In this document: positions 26,661 through 35,761 of the stretch, piece after piece | Numbering within the stretch: the stretch's first letter is position 1 | How the letters are laid out: every line of letters begins with the position of its first letter | DNA from: Shimia ponticola | Lineage (GTDB): Bacteria > Pseudomonadota > Alphaproteobacteria > Rhodobacterales > Rhodobacteraceae | Reading direction: 5' to 3' | Length of the DNA stretch: 64,000 nt | NCBI RefSeq assembly: GCF_007995215.1 | Contig: NZ_VCDK01000002.1 | Span: 62,001-126,000, forward strand | Translations under genes and position numbers: made by a program | The notes under the pieces: model-generated | Database searches by the model: none | Told to the model about the DNA's origin: nothing | The model's input: the letters and a program-made list of their open reading frames with translations, nothing else

Positions 26661-26686
26661 TGCCTGCCACTTTGGCGGGCATTTTT
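26661..26686 (+). terminator. Rho-independent terminator after the GlcG-like gene
   Basis: TGCCTGCC and GGCGGGCA pair around ACTTT with one mismatch, followed by TTTTT. It is 26 bases past the stop codon at 26635 and upstream of the amidotransferase start. Confidence 0.85.
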
Positions 26687-26794
26687 CGTTTGAGGGACGC
26701 ATTGTGCGGCGATGCACGGCGCTCTGTTGGCAAAGCCGCCTTTCACCCCGCTCGGCAACGGGCTAGGTTGCGGGAAACAGCAAGGAGACCTGAC

Positions 26795-27592
26795 GTGTCG
26801 CGCCCCGTGATCGGTATCATCGGCAATTCCTATCTGATCAATGATCAGTATCCCGCACAGGCGGCAGGGACGATGAATTGCGAGGCAGTGGCCGAAGTGT
26901 CGGATTGCCTTCCGGCTATTATCCCAAGTTCGCCGGGCTTTGTCACAGTGGCTGAGCTTTTGGAAGCCTATGACGGTTTTCTGTTCACAGGCGGTCGCCC
27001 CAATGTGCATCCAGAGGAATATGGCGAGGCCGAGACAGAGGCGCATGGTGCGTTTGATCGGGATCGCGATGCGATTGCCTTACCTTTGATCCGTGAGTTG
27101 GTGCGGCGCGGCCAGCCGATGTTGGCGATCTGCCGGGGCTTTCAGGAGATGAACGTGGCGCTGGGGGGGTCGCTTTATCCTGAAATCCGGGATTTGCCAG
27201 GTCGCGACAACCACCGCATGCCGCCAGACGGAACGATCGAGGAAAAGTTCGCACTGCGCCATGACGTGACGGTGAGTCCGGATGGCCCATTTGCGCGGAT
27301 CTTCGGGGCGAGCGTGGTGCGGACCAACACCTTACACGGGCAGGGGATCAAAGACCCTGCGCCCGGTCTTGTGATCGACGGTCATGCGCATGATGGGACG
27401 CCGGAGGCCATTTATGTCGAGGGGGCCAAAGGATTTGCGCTGGGCGTACAGTGGCATCCGGAATACTGCGCGGCCACCGATCCTGTGTCGCGTCCGTTGT
27501 TCGAGGCATTTGGCGATGCGGCGCGGGCATGGAAGGCCGCCAAGGTCAGGCGTGCCGGACAAGCACGCTATCAGAGCACGGCGGCTTCGTAG
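26795..27592 (+). CDS. Class I glutamine amidotransferase, PuuD-like gamma-glutamyl hydrolase
   Basis: 265 residues of the peptidase C26 type. The nucleophile C113 is in MLAICRGFQEMNVALGG, and the triad His and Glu lie in GVQWHPEY. RPVIGIIGNSY and the FTGGRPNVHPEEY loop match gamma-glutamyl-gamma-aminobutyrate hydrolase PuuD, which frees GABA in putrescine breakdown. No other put genes are nearby, so the substrate is open. GTG 26795 has AAGGAG ahead; a longer frame starting at 26660 would run through the terminator and is rejected. Its 3' end overlaps the convergent Hint/RTX gene by 22 bases. Confidence 0.9.
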   Translation: MSRPVIGIIGNSYLINDQYPAQAAGTMNCEAVAEVSDCLPAIIPSSPGFVTVAELLEAYDGFLFTGGRPNVHPEEYGEAETEAHGAFDRDRDAIALPLIRELVRRGQPMLAICRGFQEMNVALGGSLYPEIRDLPGRDNHRMPPDGTIEEKFALRHDVTVSPDGPFARIFGASVVRTNTLHGQGIKDPAPGLVIDGHAHDGTPEAIYVEGAKGFALGVQWHPEYCAATDPVSRPLFEAFGDAARAWKAAKVRRAGQARYQSTAAS

Positions 27593-29529
27593 GCCGAAAG
27601 CGTGCGTCTGGCGGTTCGGCCCAGTGAGGCGCTGCGCAACTCGGGGAACAGGGTGAAAAGTTCGTGGCGCGCTGCAGGATCGAGCGCGCTCAGGCCCTGT
27701 TGCCCGGCAAAGAAGCTTTCAGATGGTAGGCCATGGGCGGTGACGACCTGATGGGTGTCGAGCATCATGTGGTAATAGGTGACGCTTTCGCAGGCGGCCC
27801 AAGTGACGGAGCGCCCGTCGATCAGGTGCTTGGCTGCGACCAGCACCTCGCGTTCCCCAAAAAGAAGCTCGGCCCGTGGTCCACGGATCAACATGCGGTG
27901 TTGCGGCGACACGGTGAGGGGCGTTGTTGCGCGTTGACCCGCGAGGGAAGTTAGCCGCACTGGTGTCATATTGCCCAGTCCCGGCACGGTGCGATGACCA
28001 AGCCAGCGGATCGGTTGAGGGCCCGCGTCGCGGGTCAATACAAGATCGCCAACGCGCAGGTCCTGAATGGGGCGCGGTCCATAGGGCGTGTCGATCAATG
28101 AGCCTTCGGCGAAACAGATGATGGTTTCGATGTTCGAGAATGTGAGCAGGGTGCCGTCAAAGAGCGTGACCGATCCCGAAAGCCCGCCATTCGCATCATC
28201 GGTGTTGGTAAAGATGATGTCGTCATAGGATGCGAGGCGGTTCAGCATCAGCGTGTCGCCGTTGGTCTCGCCGCCTTCGCCACCCTCGATGGTGATGGCA
28301 CTGTTGGCTTCGCCGTAGTCGGTCAGGATGAAGGTGTCGTCGCCGTCCTGACCAAATGCATCGTCGCCGTCGCCGACATAGATGATGTCATCCCCGTCGC
28401 CGCCATACATCGTATCGGCACCCGTGCCGCCATCAATGACATCATCGCCGGCGTCCGGGACAATCGTCGTAAAGGCGATGTCAGACACAAACACCGCCTG
28501 AACCGCCGAGCCGCCATTGCCGTAGTCAATGTTGATGGTGTGAACCGGGCCAGCAATGGTGACCAGGACAGACCCATCGGCGGAGAGCGGGCTGACATTC
28601 GGGCCGGTCGCAGTGATTGACTGACCCGTGACGGTGATGGTGGCTGGGTTTTCGGCGACAATGGACACCGGAACCGCGTTCCCGGCCTCGTCAAATGCTG
28701 TGATCGTGATCGTGTCGATGAAACTGGATGTGTCGATATCGTTGATGCGGAACGACACGTCCTGCACGTCATCGGCATATTCTGTTCCAGCTTCTGCGTT
28801 GAAGGTAAAGGTCGCAGTGAGGGTTTCGCTGCTGCTGCCGTCCCCGCGCAGATAAAGCGCCGAGGTAACGTCGAAGGGTTCGCCGTCTTCACGGTACATC
28901 GACGTGTTGTTTTCGAGGCTGACTTCGCTCAGCGCGCCGTCATCTGTGAACGCGACGGACACATTCATGTTGCCGGTGTCTTGGGTCAGCCCCCCGACAA
29001 CGTTCGTTTCGTCAGCGCCTTGTGTTTCCCATGACAACACCTCGCTGGTTTCAGCGGGCGTCGTCTCAAAGTCGCCGTAGATGATGTCGTCGCCCGATCC
29101 ACCGGTGATCGTATCGGAGCCACCCCCGCCCACCAAAAGATCATCGTCGCCTGCGCCGTCGATGACATCGTCCTCGTCGAGGCCGAATATATTGTCGACA
29201 TCATCTGTGCCGTCCAGCGTCGGATCCTCGTCCGACGTGCCGATGAAGATGTTGAATTCTGAATAGGCCGGCGGATTTAGCGCCGTTGACGACGTGATCG
29301 TTGTGACAGGGCCAAAATCCGGAACGAAGTAAACGTTTCCGTTGGTGGCCAGGTAGTAGACCCCCGGTTCCTGCGTATTGGTATAGGTTTGTCCGCCAAA
29401 CGTGCCGGACCAGATCCAATCGCCTGCGCCCAGGTTTGTGTCTGTGACAAAGGTAGTGAGCGGATCGACAATGCTGTCGCCCGTGTCCAGTGAGCCATCA
29501 CCCAGTTGAACAAGATACCCGTCGGGCAT
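27571..29529 (-). CDS. Hint domain protein with RTX calcium-binding repeats
   Basis: 652 residues, probably secreted. After a short N-terminal domain, acidic RTX-type repeats occur at about 100-152 (DGAGDDDLLVGGGGSDTITG) and 358-400 (GGTGADTMYGGDGDDIIYVG), separated by a beta-rich segment. The C-terminal Hint domain starts ICFAEGSLIDTPYGPRPIQDL with the reactive C472. It also has LTVSPQHRMLI (H544) and THQVVTAHG (H593), matching the Hint_2 family common in Roseobacters. Hint domains cut the chain ahead of their first cysteine. ATG 29529 has AGGAG ahead. No classical signal peptide; type I secretion is likely, but no transporter is in the window. Confidence 0.88.
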   Translation of the reverse strand: MPDGYLVQLGDGSLDTGDSIVDPLTTFVTDTNLGAGDWIWSGTFGGQTYTNTQEPGVYYLATNGNVYFVPDFGPVTTITSSTALNPPAYSEFNIFIGTSDEDPTLDGTDDVDNIFGLDEDDVIDGAGDDDLLVGGGGSDTITGGSGDDIIYGDFETTPAETSEVLSWETQGADETNVVGGLTQDTGNMNVSVAFTDDGALSEVSLENNTSMYREDGEPFDVTSALYLRGDGSSSETLTATFTFNAEAGTEYADDVQDVSFRINDIDTSSFIDTITITAFDEAGNAVPVSIVAENPATITVTGQSITATGPNVSPLSADGSVLVTIAGPVHTINIDYGNGGSAVQAVFVSDIAFTTIVPDAGDDVIDGGTGADTMYGGDGDDIIYVGDGDDAFGQDGDDTFILTDYGEANSAITIEGGEGGETNGDTLMLNRLASYDDIIFTNTDDANGGLSGSVTLFDGTLLTFSNIETIICFAEGSLIDTPYGPRPIQDLRVGDLVLTRDAGPQPIRWLGHRTVPGLGNMTPVRLTSLAGQRATTPLTVSPQHRMLIRGPRAELLFGEREVLVAAKHLIDGRSVTWAACESVTYYHMMLDTHQVVTAHGLPSESFFAGQQGLSALDPAARHELFTLFPELRSASLGRTARRTLSAYEAAVL

Positions 29530-29755
29530 CCCTACACTCCTGCCTCATGGTCCGTTTGGACCGCGCGTTGTTTGCCAACGCGTCAAACATCTGCACTCTG
29601 CTACAAAGCCGCCCGTCGTTGCAGGGGCCTACGCCCAAACAGTACACCATCGGTGATTCGGAAATCCAGAAACCGATGGCGTGAAAACGTGAAAAAGTGA
29701 CCTCGACGTCAGGGGTGTTGCAACAAAGACGCCAGGTGCCTGATTTTGCACAACT
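29530..29755. other. Intergenic region between the Hint/RTX gene and the SDR gene
   Basis: 226 bases, less GC-rich than its flanks, holding the Hint/RTX promoter and ribosome-binding site. No repeat, RNA gene or terminator with a U-tract is recognised. Confidence 0.35.
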
Positions 29756-30502
29756 TTAGGTAGGCGCGCCGCTGATTTCGATAGTGGCGCCATTGGTGCT
29801 TTGGGATGCGGGACCGCATAACCACAGCACGGCTTGTGCAATTTCGTCCGGTGAAATCAGCGTTCCGTGCGGATTGAGGTCGGTCATCACCTTGCGCGCC
29901 GCGTCAGCATCCATGCCGGTCCGCTCTTCAATCTTTGCCTGATTGCGGGTGATGATGTCGGTTTCCACATAGGCTGGACAGATGGCGTTGAAGGTGACCG
30001 GACGCTTGGCAAAATCCATTGCAAGCGTTTTGATCAGCCCCACGACGCCGTGTTTGGAGGCGGCGTAAGCGTGCGCGCCCTTCAGGCCGCGCAGCCCGGC
30101 GATAGAGCTGATCGCGATGACGCGGCCCCAGTCGTCGATGGGCATGCGGCGCAGACCTTCGCGGATTGTAAAATAGGCTCCATCGAGGTTGGTCGTCATG
30201 ATCTGACGCCAAAAGGCCGTGTCGGATTTCAGGATGTTTTGACCCTCGGCGATGCCTGCGTTGGCGATCAAGATGTCAGTCGTCCCGATCTGGTTGAATC
30301 CCGCCGTCACAGACTCTTCATCGGCAACGTCCATTTGGATCGGGATGAACCCGTGATCAGACGCAGCCTGTTCCAGAACCTCAATTCTGCGTCCGGTGAT
30401 AGCCACCCGAGCGCCCTCAGACGCCAGTGCCTTTGCGATCGCAAGGCCGATGCCTGTGCCACCCCCCGTGACGAGCGCGGTTTTTCCTGCAAGATGTGTC
30501 AT
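29756..30502 (-). CDS. Short-chain dehydrogenase/reductase (SDR)
   Basis: 248 residues, a classical SDR. The cofactor motif is TGGGTGIG, followed by LIANAGIAEG, the catalytic serine in AISSIAG, and YAASKHG with the active Tyr and Lys. GRRIEVLEQ after the second strand suggests NADP(H) preference. The sequence resembles 3-hydroxybutyrate dehydrogenase and acetoacetyl-CoA reductase-type enzymes, but no PHB genes adjoin it, so the substrate is left open. ATG 30502 is used; the codon before it is TTG. Divergent from the methyltransferase-like gene. Confidence 0.88.
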   Translation of the reverse strand: MTHLAGKTALVTGGGTGIGLAIAKALASEGARVAITGRRIEVLEQAASDHGFIPIQMDVADEESVTAGFNQIGTTDILIANAGIAEGQNILKSDTAFWRQIMTTNLDGAYFTIREGLRRMPIDDWGRVIAISSIAGLRGLKGAHAYAASKHGVVGLIKTLAMDFAKRPVTFNAICPAYVETDIITRNQAKIEERTGMDADAARKVMTDLNPHGTLISPDEIAQAVLWLCGPASQSTNGATIEISGAPT

Positions 30503-30548
30503 CAATCGGCCCCCTCATGCGGGGATACAGAAACATCCGGAGCCTGCC

Positions 30549-30995
30549 ATGCGCAATATCGACCTGCCGCCAATCTGGTTGTTCGGGTTTATTCTTCTTG
30601 TTTGGGCGTTGGCGCAGGCTTTCCCTGCCTGGATCAATGATACTATCGAACTGGATGGTTTGGGGCGCGGCTTTGTTTTGGTCGGGATTGGTTTGACGAC
30701 CTTTGCCTTGGTGTCATTTCAGCGTGCCAAGACGACGCCAATCCCGCACCGGCGTGCGTCTTCCTTGATCAAGAGCGGGCTGTATGAACGGTCGCGCAAT
30801 CCGATCTACTTGGCAGATGTCTTTATCCTGACGGGTGCGATCCTCTGGATTGGAATTTGGCCTGCGCTGATCCTTGTACCGGTTTTCATGTGGGTGCTGA
30901 CGGTGCGATTCATCAAACCGGAAGAGGCGCGGCTCCGCGAGGATTTCGGTGGTGAATTCGAAGAATGGTGCCGGGAAACGCGGCGTTGGCTGTGA
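30549..30995 (+). CDS. Isoprenylcysteine carboxyl methyltransferase-like membrane protein
   Basis: 148 residues with three or four hydrophobic segments starting PPIWLFGFILLVWALAQAFP. The C-terminal pattern YERSRNPIYLADVFIL, a helix pair, then EEARLREDFGGEFEEWCRETRRWL is the ICMT/PEMT signature (PF04191), whose last part binds S-adenosylmethionine. Bacterial members methylate lipids or unknown small molecules. ATG 30549 is chosen; a frame open upstream to 30396 would overlap the divergent SDR gene. Confidence 0.85.
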   Translation: MRNIDLPPIWLFGFILLVWALAQAFPAWINDTIELDGLGRGFVLVGIGLTTFALVSFQRAKTTPIPHRRASSLIKSGLYERSRNPIYLADVFILTGAILWIGIWPALILVPVFMWVLTVRFIKPEEARLREDFGGEFEEWCRETRRWL

Positions 30996-31126
30996 CGTGT
31001 GGTCCGCATTTGGGTTTGTTTGCGCAATCAAATGACCTCTTTCTGGTACTTTTCTTGCGCGTGCGCTAGACGCCCCCCTGACGTGCCCCATGTGAAGGCG
31101 CTGAAATAACGAAGAGGACGGCTGAC

Positions 31127-32698
31127 GTGAAAATCGGGACGCCCAAAGAGATATTTGACGGTGAAAACCGGGTCGCCATGACACCGGACAGCGCCAAACA
31201 GCTTCAGAAGCTGGGTTATGACTGCGTGATCGAAAAGGGGGCCGGTTTGGCTGCCGGGTTCACGGACGCAGCCTATGAAGAGGCTGGGGTGACTGTCGTC
31301 GGCTCTGCAGCCGGCCTGTACAAGGAAGCGGACATTATCGCCAAGGTGCGTCCGCCCTCAGATACAGAAGCCAAGCGCTTGACCGCTGGTAAGACGCTGA
31401 TTTCATTCTTTTACCCAGCCGCAAATGAAGCGTTGATGGACCTTGCAAAGAGCAAGGGTGCCAATGTCATTGCGATGGATATGGTGCCGCGTATCTCGCG
31501 TGCGCAGAAAATGGATGCCCTGTCGTCGATGGCCAATATCGCTGGCTATCGCGCAGTGATCGAAGCCGGTAACAACTTTGGCCGCTTCTTCACCGGTCAG
31601 GTGACGGCGGCGGGTAAAGTTCCGCCTGCGAAGGTTCTGGTCGTCGGTGCCGGTGTCGCCGGTCTGGCCGCGATTGGTACGGCAACGTCGTTGGGTGCGA
31701 TCACCTATGCTTTCGACGTGCGCCCCGAAGTGGCCGAGCAGGTCGAATCAATGGGGGCCGAGTTTGTCTTCCTCGATTTCGAAGAAGAGCAGCAAGACGG
31801 CGCGGCGACGGGTGGCTACGCTGCTGTGTCTTCGCCTGAGTTTGCGGCAGCGCAGCTGGCCAAGTTCCGTGAACTGGCGCCCGACATGGACATCGTGATC
31901 ACCACGGCGTTGATCCCGAACCGTGAGGCACCTGAACTGTGGACCAAGGATATGGTCGACAGCATGAAGCCGGGTTCGGTGATTGTTGACCTTGCCGCTG
32001 AGCGTGGCGGCAACTGTAAGCTGACGGTGAAAGATGAGAAAATCGTGACAACTAATGGGGTTACGATCATCGGTTACACCGATTTCCCAAGCCGGATGGC
32101 GGCGCAATCTTCGGCTTTGTATGCCACCAACATCCGTCACATGATGACGGACCTGACACCCGAGAAAGACGGGCAGGTCAATCACGACATGGAAGATGAC
32201 GTGATCCGCGGTGCCACGGTGACGTTTGAAGGCGAAATCACCTTCCCACCGCCACCGCCGAAAATTCAGGCCATTGCGGCCCAGAAGAAAGAACCGGTGA
32301 AGGAAAAGACGCCGGAAGAGATCAAGGCCGAAGAAGCGGCAGCCTTCAAACAGCAGACCAAGACCCAGGTCGCTCTGCTGGGTGTGGGTGCTGTCTTGGT
32401 TCTGGCATTGGGTACGATCGCGCCTGCATCGTTCATGCAGCACTTCATCGTGTTCATCCTGTCGGTCTTTATCGGCTTCCAGGTGATCTGGAACGTGGCG
32501 CATTCGCTGCACACCCCGCTGATGGCTGTGACGAACGCGATTTCGTCGATCATCATTCTGGGCGCGCTTATCCAGGTCGGATCAACGGGCGTGCTGATTA
32601 CTATTCTGGCGGCAGCCGGGATTTTCATGGCCGCTGTCAATATCTTTGGCGGCTTCCTCGTGACACGGCGCATGCTCGCCATGTTCCAAAAGTCTTAA
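31127..32698 (+). CDS. pntA: NAD(P) transhydrogenase subunit alpha
   Basis: 523 residues, the fused alpha form. Domain I binds NAD(H): KIGTPKEIFDGENRVAMTP at the start, FFYPAANEALMDLA, and the Rossmann loop VVGAGVAGLAAIGTA. A charged linker (about 380-405) precedes four membrane helices (TQVALLGVGAVLVLALG onward) that form half of the proton channel. With PntB it uses the proton gradient to drive NADH + NADP+ to NAD+ + NADPH. GTG 31127 has GAGGA ahead. pntB follows after 12 bases. Confidence 0.97.
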   Translation: MKIGTPKEIFDGENRVAMTPDSAKQLQKLGYDCVIEKGAGLAAGFTDAAYEEAGVTVVGSAAGLYKEADIIAKVRPPSDTEAKRLTAGKTLISFFYPAANEALMDLAKSKGANVIAMDMVPRISRAQKMDALSSMANIAGYRAVIEAGNNFGRFFTGQVTAAGKVPPAKVLVVGAGVAGLAAIGTATSLGAITYAFDVRPEVAEQVESMGAEFVFLDFEEEQQDGAATGGYAAVSSPEFAAAQLAKFRELAPDMDIVITTALIPNREAPELWTKDMVDSMKPGSVIVDLAAERGGNCKLTVKDEKIVTTNGVTIIGYTDFPSRMAAQSSALYATNIRHMMTDLTPEKDGQVNHDMEDDVIRGATVTFEGEITFPPPPPKIQAIAAQKKEPVKEKTPEEIKAEEAAAFKQQTKTQVALLGVGAVLVLALGTIAPASFMQHFIVFILSVFIGFQVIWNVAHSLHTPLMAVTNAISSIIILGALIQVGSTGVLITILAAAGIFMAAVNIFGGFLVTRRMLAMFQKS

Positions 32699-32710
32699 GG
32701 AGCAAGGCAG

Positions 32711-34225
32711 ATGGATTTCGGATTTACGATTGCCGCCTATGCGGTGGCTGGCGTTCTGTTCATCCTGTCATTGGGTGGTCTGAGCGGACAAGAAAGCGCG
32801 AAACGCGCCGTATGGTACGGCATCGCGGGTATGACGATTGCGGTTCTCGCAACGCTTATCGGCCCCGGTTCGGGCCTGTGGGTCATGTCGATCCTGCTGA
32901 TCGCAGGTGGCGCGGCGGTTGGTTACCAGTTGGCGACCAAGGTGCAGATGACCCAGATGCCAGAGCTTGTGGCGATCATGCACTCGCTCGTTGGTCTGGC
33001 GGCTGTGTTCGTCGGCTTCAACGCCGATCTGATGATCAACTACGTCGCGGGCCTGAGCGCAGAGGGCGCTGGCAACCCAGTGCCGGGATACGGCTTGCCG
33101 CTCTATCCGCTGGCCGAAGAGACCGTGAAAGAACTGTCGGCCTTTGGACAACTGGTTGCCAAGAAGACTGGTGTCGAGATCGGCATTCTGCGCGTTGAAT
33201 TGGCGCTGGGGATCTGGATCGGTGCGGTGACGTTCACCGGTTCGGTCATCGCCTATGCCAAGCTGGCTGGCGGTTCGAGCCTGCTGCCATTCAACGTGGA
33301 CACAGGTGCCAAGCAGTTGCCCGGTGGTCACATGCTGAACGCAGCTGCAGCGGCTTTGTCTGTTGTTCTACTGATCATGTACCTGAGCGGGTCAGGGTCG
33401 TGGACGCTGGTTCTGCTGGCGCTTCTGGCCTTCTTCATTGGCTATCACCTGATCATGGGCATCGGCGGCGCGGACATGCCGGTCGTTGTGTCTATGCTGA
33501 ACAGCTATTCAGGCTGGGCGGCGGCGGCTATCGGCTTCTCACTGGGCAACGACCTGTTGATCGTGGTTGGCGCGCTGGTCGGCTCGTCGGGTGCGATCCT
33601 GTCTTACATCATGTGTAAGGCGATGAACCGGTCTTTTGTGTCGGTTATCCTGGGTGGCTTTGGCGGCGGTGCTGCGGGCGAACAGATGGCCGTGGAAGGT
33701 GAGCAGGTTGCGATTGACGCCGACGGTGTTGCAGCTGCCCTGAATGATGCGGACAGCATCATCATCATCCCGGGCTACGGCATGGCGGTGGCACAGGCGC
33801 AGCAGACCGTTGCGGAATTGACCCGTAAACTACGCGCCAAGGGCAAAGAGGTTCGCTTTGCGATCCACCCTGTGGCGGGTCGTCTGCCGGGTCACATGAA
33901 CGTTCTCTTGGCCGAAGCGAAGGTGCCTTACGACATCGTGCTGGAGATGGACGAGATCAACGATGATTTCCCGGAGACGGATGTGGCCATCGTGATCGGG
34001 TCGAACGACATCGTGAACCCTGCGGCGCAGGACGATCCAAACAGCCCCATTGCCGGTATGCCGGTTCTGGAATGCTGGAAGGCCAAGCAGGTGTTCGTGT
34101 CCAAGCGTGGTCAAGGTACCGGTTATTCCGGCATCGAGAACCCGCTGTTCTTCAAGGACAACACGCGGATGTTCTACGGTGACGCGAAAGCGAGCTTTGA
34201 TAAGCTTCTGCCTCTGATCGACTAA
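32711..34225 (+). CDS. pntB: NAD(P) transhydrogenase subunit beta
   Basis: 504 residues. About nine membrane helices ([19 protein letters not shown] onward) are followed from near residue 330 by the NADP(H)-binding domain [54 protein letters not shown] and [12 protein letters not shown]. It completes the proton-pumping transhydrogenase. AAGGAGCAAGGCAG precedes the ATG. A terminator follows the gene. Confidence 0.97.
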   Translation: MDFGFTIAAYAVAGVLFILSLGGLSGQESAKRAVWYGIAGMTIAVLATLIGPGSGLWVMSILLIAGGAAVGYQLATKVQMTQMPELVAIMHSLVGLAAVFVGFNADLMINYVAGLSAEGAGNPVPGYGLPLYPLAEETVKELSAFGQLVAKKTGVEIGILRVELALGIWIGAVTFTGSVIAYAKLAGGSSLLPFNVDTGAKQLPGGHMLNAAAAALSVVLLIMYLSGSGSWTLVLLALLAFFIGYHLIMGIGGADMPVVVSMLNSYSGWAAAAIGFSLGNDLLIVVGALVGSSGAILSYIMCKAMNRSFVSVILGGFGGGAAGEQMAVEGEQVAIDADGVAAALNDADSIIIIPGYGMAVAQAQQTVAELTRKLRAKGKEVRFAIHPVAGRLPGHMNVLLAEAKVPYDIVLEMDEINDDFPETDVAIVIGSNDIVNPAAQDDPNSPIAGMPVLECWKAKQVFVSKRGQGTGYSGIENPLFFKDNTRMFYGDAKASFDKLLPLID

Positions 34226-34262
34226 GTGACGGTGCGTGCAAGCACGCACTCAACATCAGAAT

Positions 34263-34290
34263 AGGGCGTCCCTGTTGGGGCGCCCTTTTT
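34263..34290 (+). terminator. Rho-independent terminator of pntAB
   Basis: AGGGCGTCCC, TGTT, GGGGCGCCCT: a 10-base stem with one mismatch followed by TTTT, 38 bases past the pntB stop. Confidence 0.9.
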
Positions 34291-34398
34291 GATTGCTGCG
34301 CCTCAATCTGCGGCTAAGCCGCTGATAACATGGAATAGATCGCCCCAGATGATACGCTCATAATTCAGGCGGTATGCGATTGTATTCCCCTAACATAC

Positions 34399-34419
34399 CG
34401 ATTTAATTGAATAAAATCG
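34399..34419. promoter_or_regulatory. AT-rich inverted repeat upstream of the DUF3422 gene
   Basis: CGATTT (34399-34404) and AAATCG (34414-34419) form a 6-base inverted repeat across a 9-base AT-only or nearly AT-only centre, 62 bases before the DUF3422 start. It could be an operator; no regulator is suggested. Confidence 0.28.
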
Positions 34420-34480
34420 CGGTCCCATCTGTACAACGCACGTGATGTTGCTATGTGTGAGACAAGACGACGAGGCAGCC

Positions 34481-35755
34481 ATGGCCCCCATTGAAGATCA
34501 CCCACTCCGTTACAAGTTATCGAACGAACTGCATGCGCGGCCTTTCCCGACGCTGGATGTGCCCTGTGTCGGGGCGTATCTTGCGATCAAAAAGGCCGAG
34601 GATGCTGCGAGCCGCGATCGCGATGCCGATTGGACGCATTTGATTGCCTTGCTGGATCGCTACGGCGCGCCACACCCGGCGGCAGGAGCAACTCACTATT
34701 ACGGCAAGGTTGGTCGCTATTGGCTGAAATGGGAAAGCCACACCGAGTTTGTGACCTTTACCGCGTTTGAAGACGGCCTGAGCGAGCGGCCTTTTGATCC
34801 TGCGGAGTTCGAGGTCTTCCCAGAGGAATGGCTGGACGAAGCGCCTGGTGTGCGCCTGACATCGGCCTTGATCCGGGTGGTTCAGGAACAGGAAGATGCC
34901 AAGATCGCCGAAGTGCTCGAGGATTGGTTCGTCTCGGAAAGTCTGGCCGTGAACTGGGTGCTGGATAAGACTGCCGTGACAGCGGCGGATTTCCGGATCG
35001 ATCCGGCGGGACACATGCGGCTGGCTGTGTTTGTGCAACCTGACACCGGCGCGCGACGCTTGGGGCGGATCGTGCAGCGTTTGTGCGAGATCGAGACCTA
35101 TAAATCCATGTCGATGTTGGGGCTGGCGCGTGCGCGCGACATCAGCAAGCGGATGACCGAGATCGACGAAGAGTTGCTGCGACTTGTCGATGATATGTCA
35201 GGCGGTCCGTCTGATGCGGAATCGACACTGACCAAATTGCTGAGCCTGTCAGCCGAATTGGAGAATATGTCTGCGAAGGCCGCGTTTCGTTTCTCGGCGA
35301 CGCGGGCCTATGAGGCCATTGTTACCCAGCGGATTGACGTGCTGCGCGAAGAGCGGTTCTTGGGCCGCCAGACATTCAGCGAATTCATGATGCGGCGCTT
35401 TGATCCGGCCATGCGCACCGTGCAAGCCACCGAACGGCGTCTGCGCGGCATGAGCGACCGTGCGTTGCGCGCTGGCGATTTGCTGCGCACGCGGGTTGAT
35501 GTGGAACGGCAGAGCCAGAACCAGAAGCTGTTGGAAAGCATGGACCGGCGGGCGGATTTGCAGTTGCGCCTGCAAAAGACTGTCGAAGGGTTTTCGACAG
35601 TCGCCATCACCTACTACGCCGTCAGCTTGCTGATGTATTTGGCTGCGCCCACCTTTGGCGCGTTGCCAAAAGCCTTGGTGGGGGCCGCATTGACGGTGCT
35701 CGTCGGCGGGATCGTTTACCTGTCTGTGCGGCGCATGCGTAAGGCGTTGGAGTAG
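34481..35755 (+). CDS. DUF3422 membrane-anchored protein
   Basis: 424 residues fitting DUF3422 (PF11902). Typical elements are LRYKLSNELHARPFP at the N terminus, RYWLKWESHTEF, and the helical second half with LLRLVDDMSGG and RTRVDVERQSQNQ. Two C-terminal membrane helices (TVAITYYAVSLLMYLA; LVGAALTVLVGGIVYLSV) end in a basic RRMRKALE. The large soluble part should face the cytoplasm. The function is unknown. ATG 34481 is preferred on the family start; 34442 is a longer option. Confidence 0.88.
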   Translation: MAPIEDHPLRYKLSNELHARPFPTLDVPCVGAYLAIKKAEDAASRDRDADWTHLIALLDRYGAPHPAAGATHYYGKVGRYWLKWESHTEFVTFTAFEDGLSERPFDPAEFEVFPEEWLDEAPGVRLTSALIRVVQEQEDAKIAEVLEDWFVSESLAVNWVLDKTAVTAADFRIDPAGHMRLAVFVQPDTGARRLGRIVQRLCEIETYKSMSMLGLARARDISKRMTEIDEELLRLVDDMSGGPSDAESTLTKLLSLSAELENMSAKAAFRFSATRAYEAIVTQRIDVLREERFLGRQTFSEFMMRRFDPAMRTVQATERRLRGMSDRALRAGDLLRTRVDVERQSQNQKLLESMDRRADLQLRLQKTVEGFSTVAITYYAVSLLMYLAAPTFGALPKALVGAALTVLVGGIVYLSVRRMRKALE

Positions 35756-35761
35756 GCGGCT

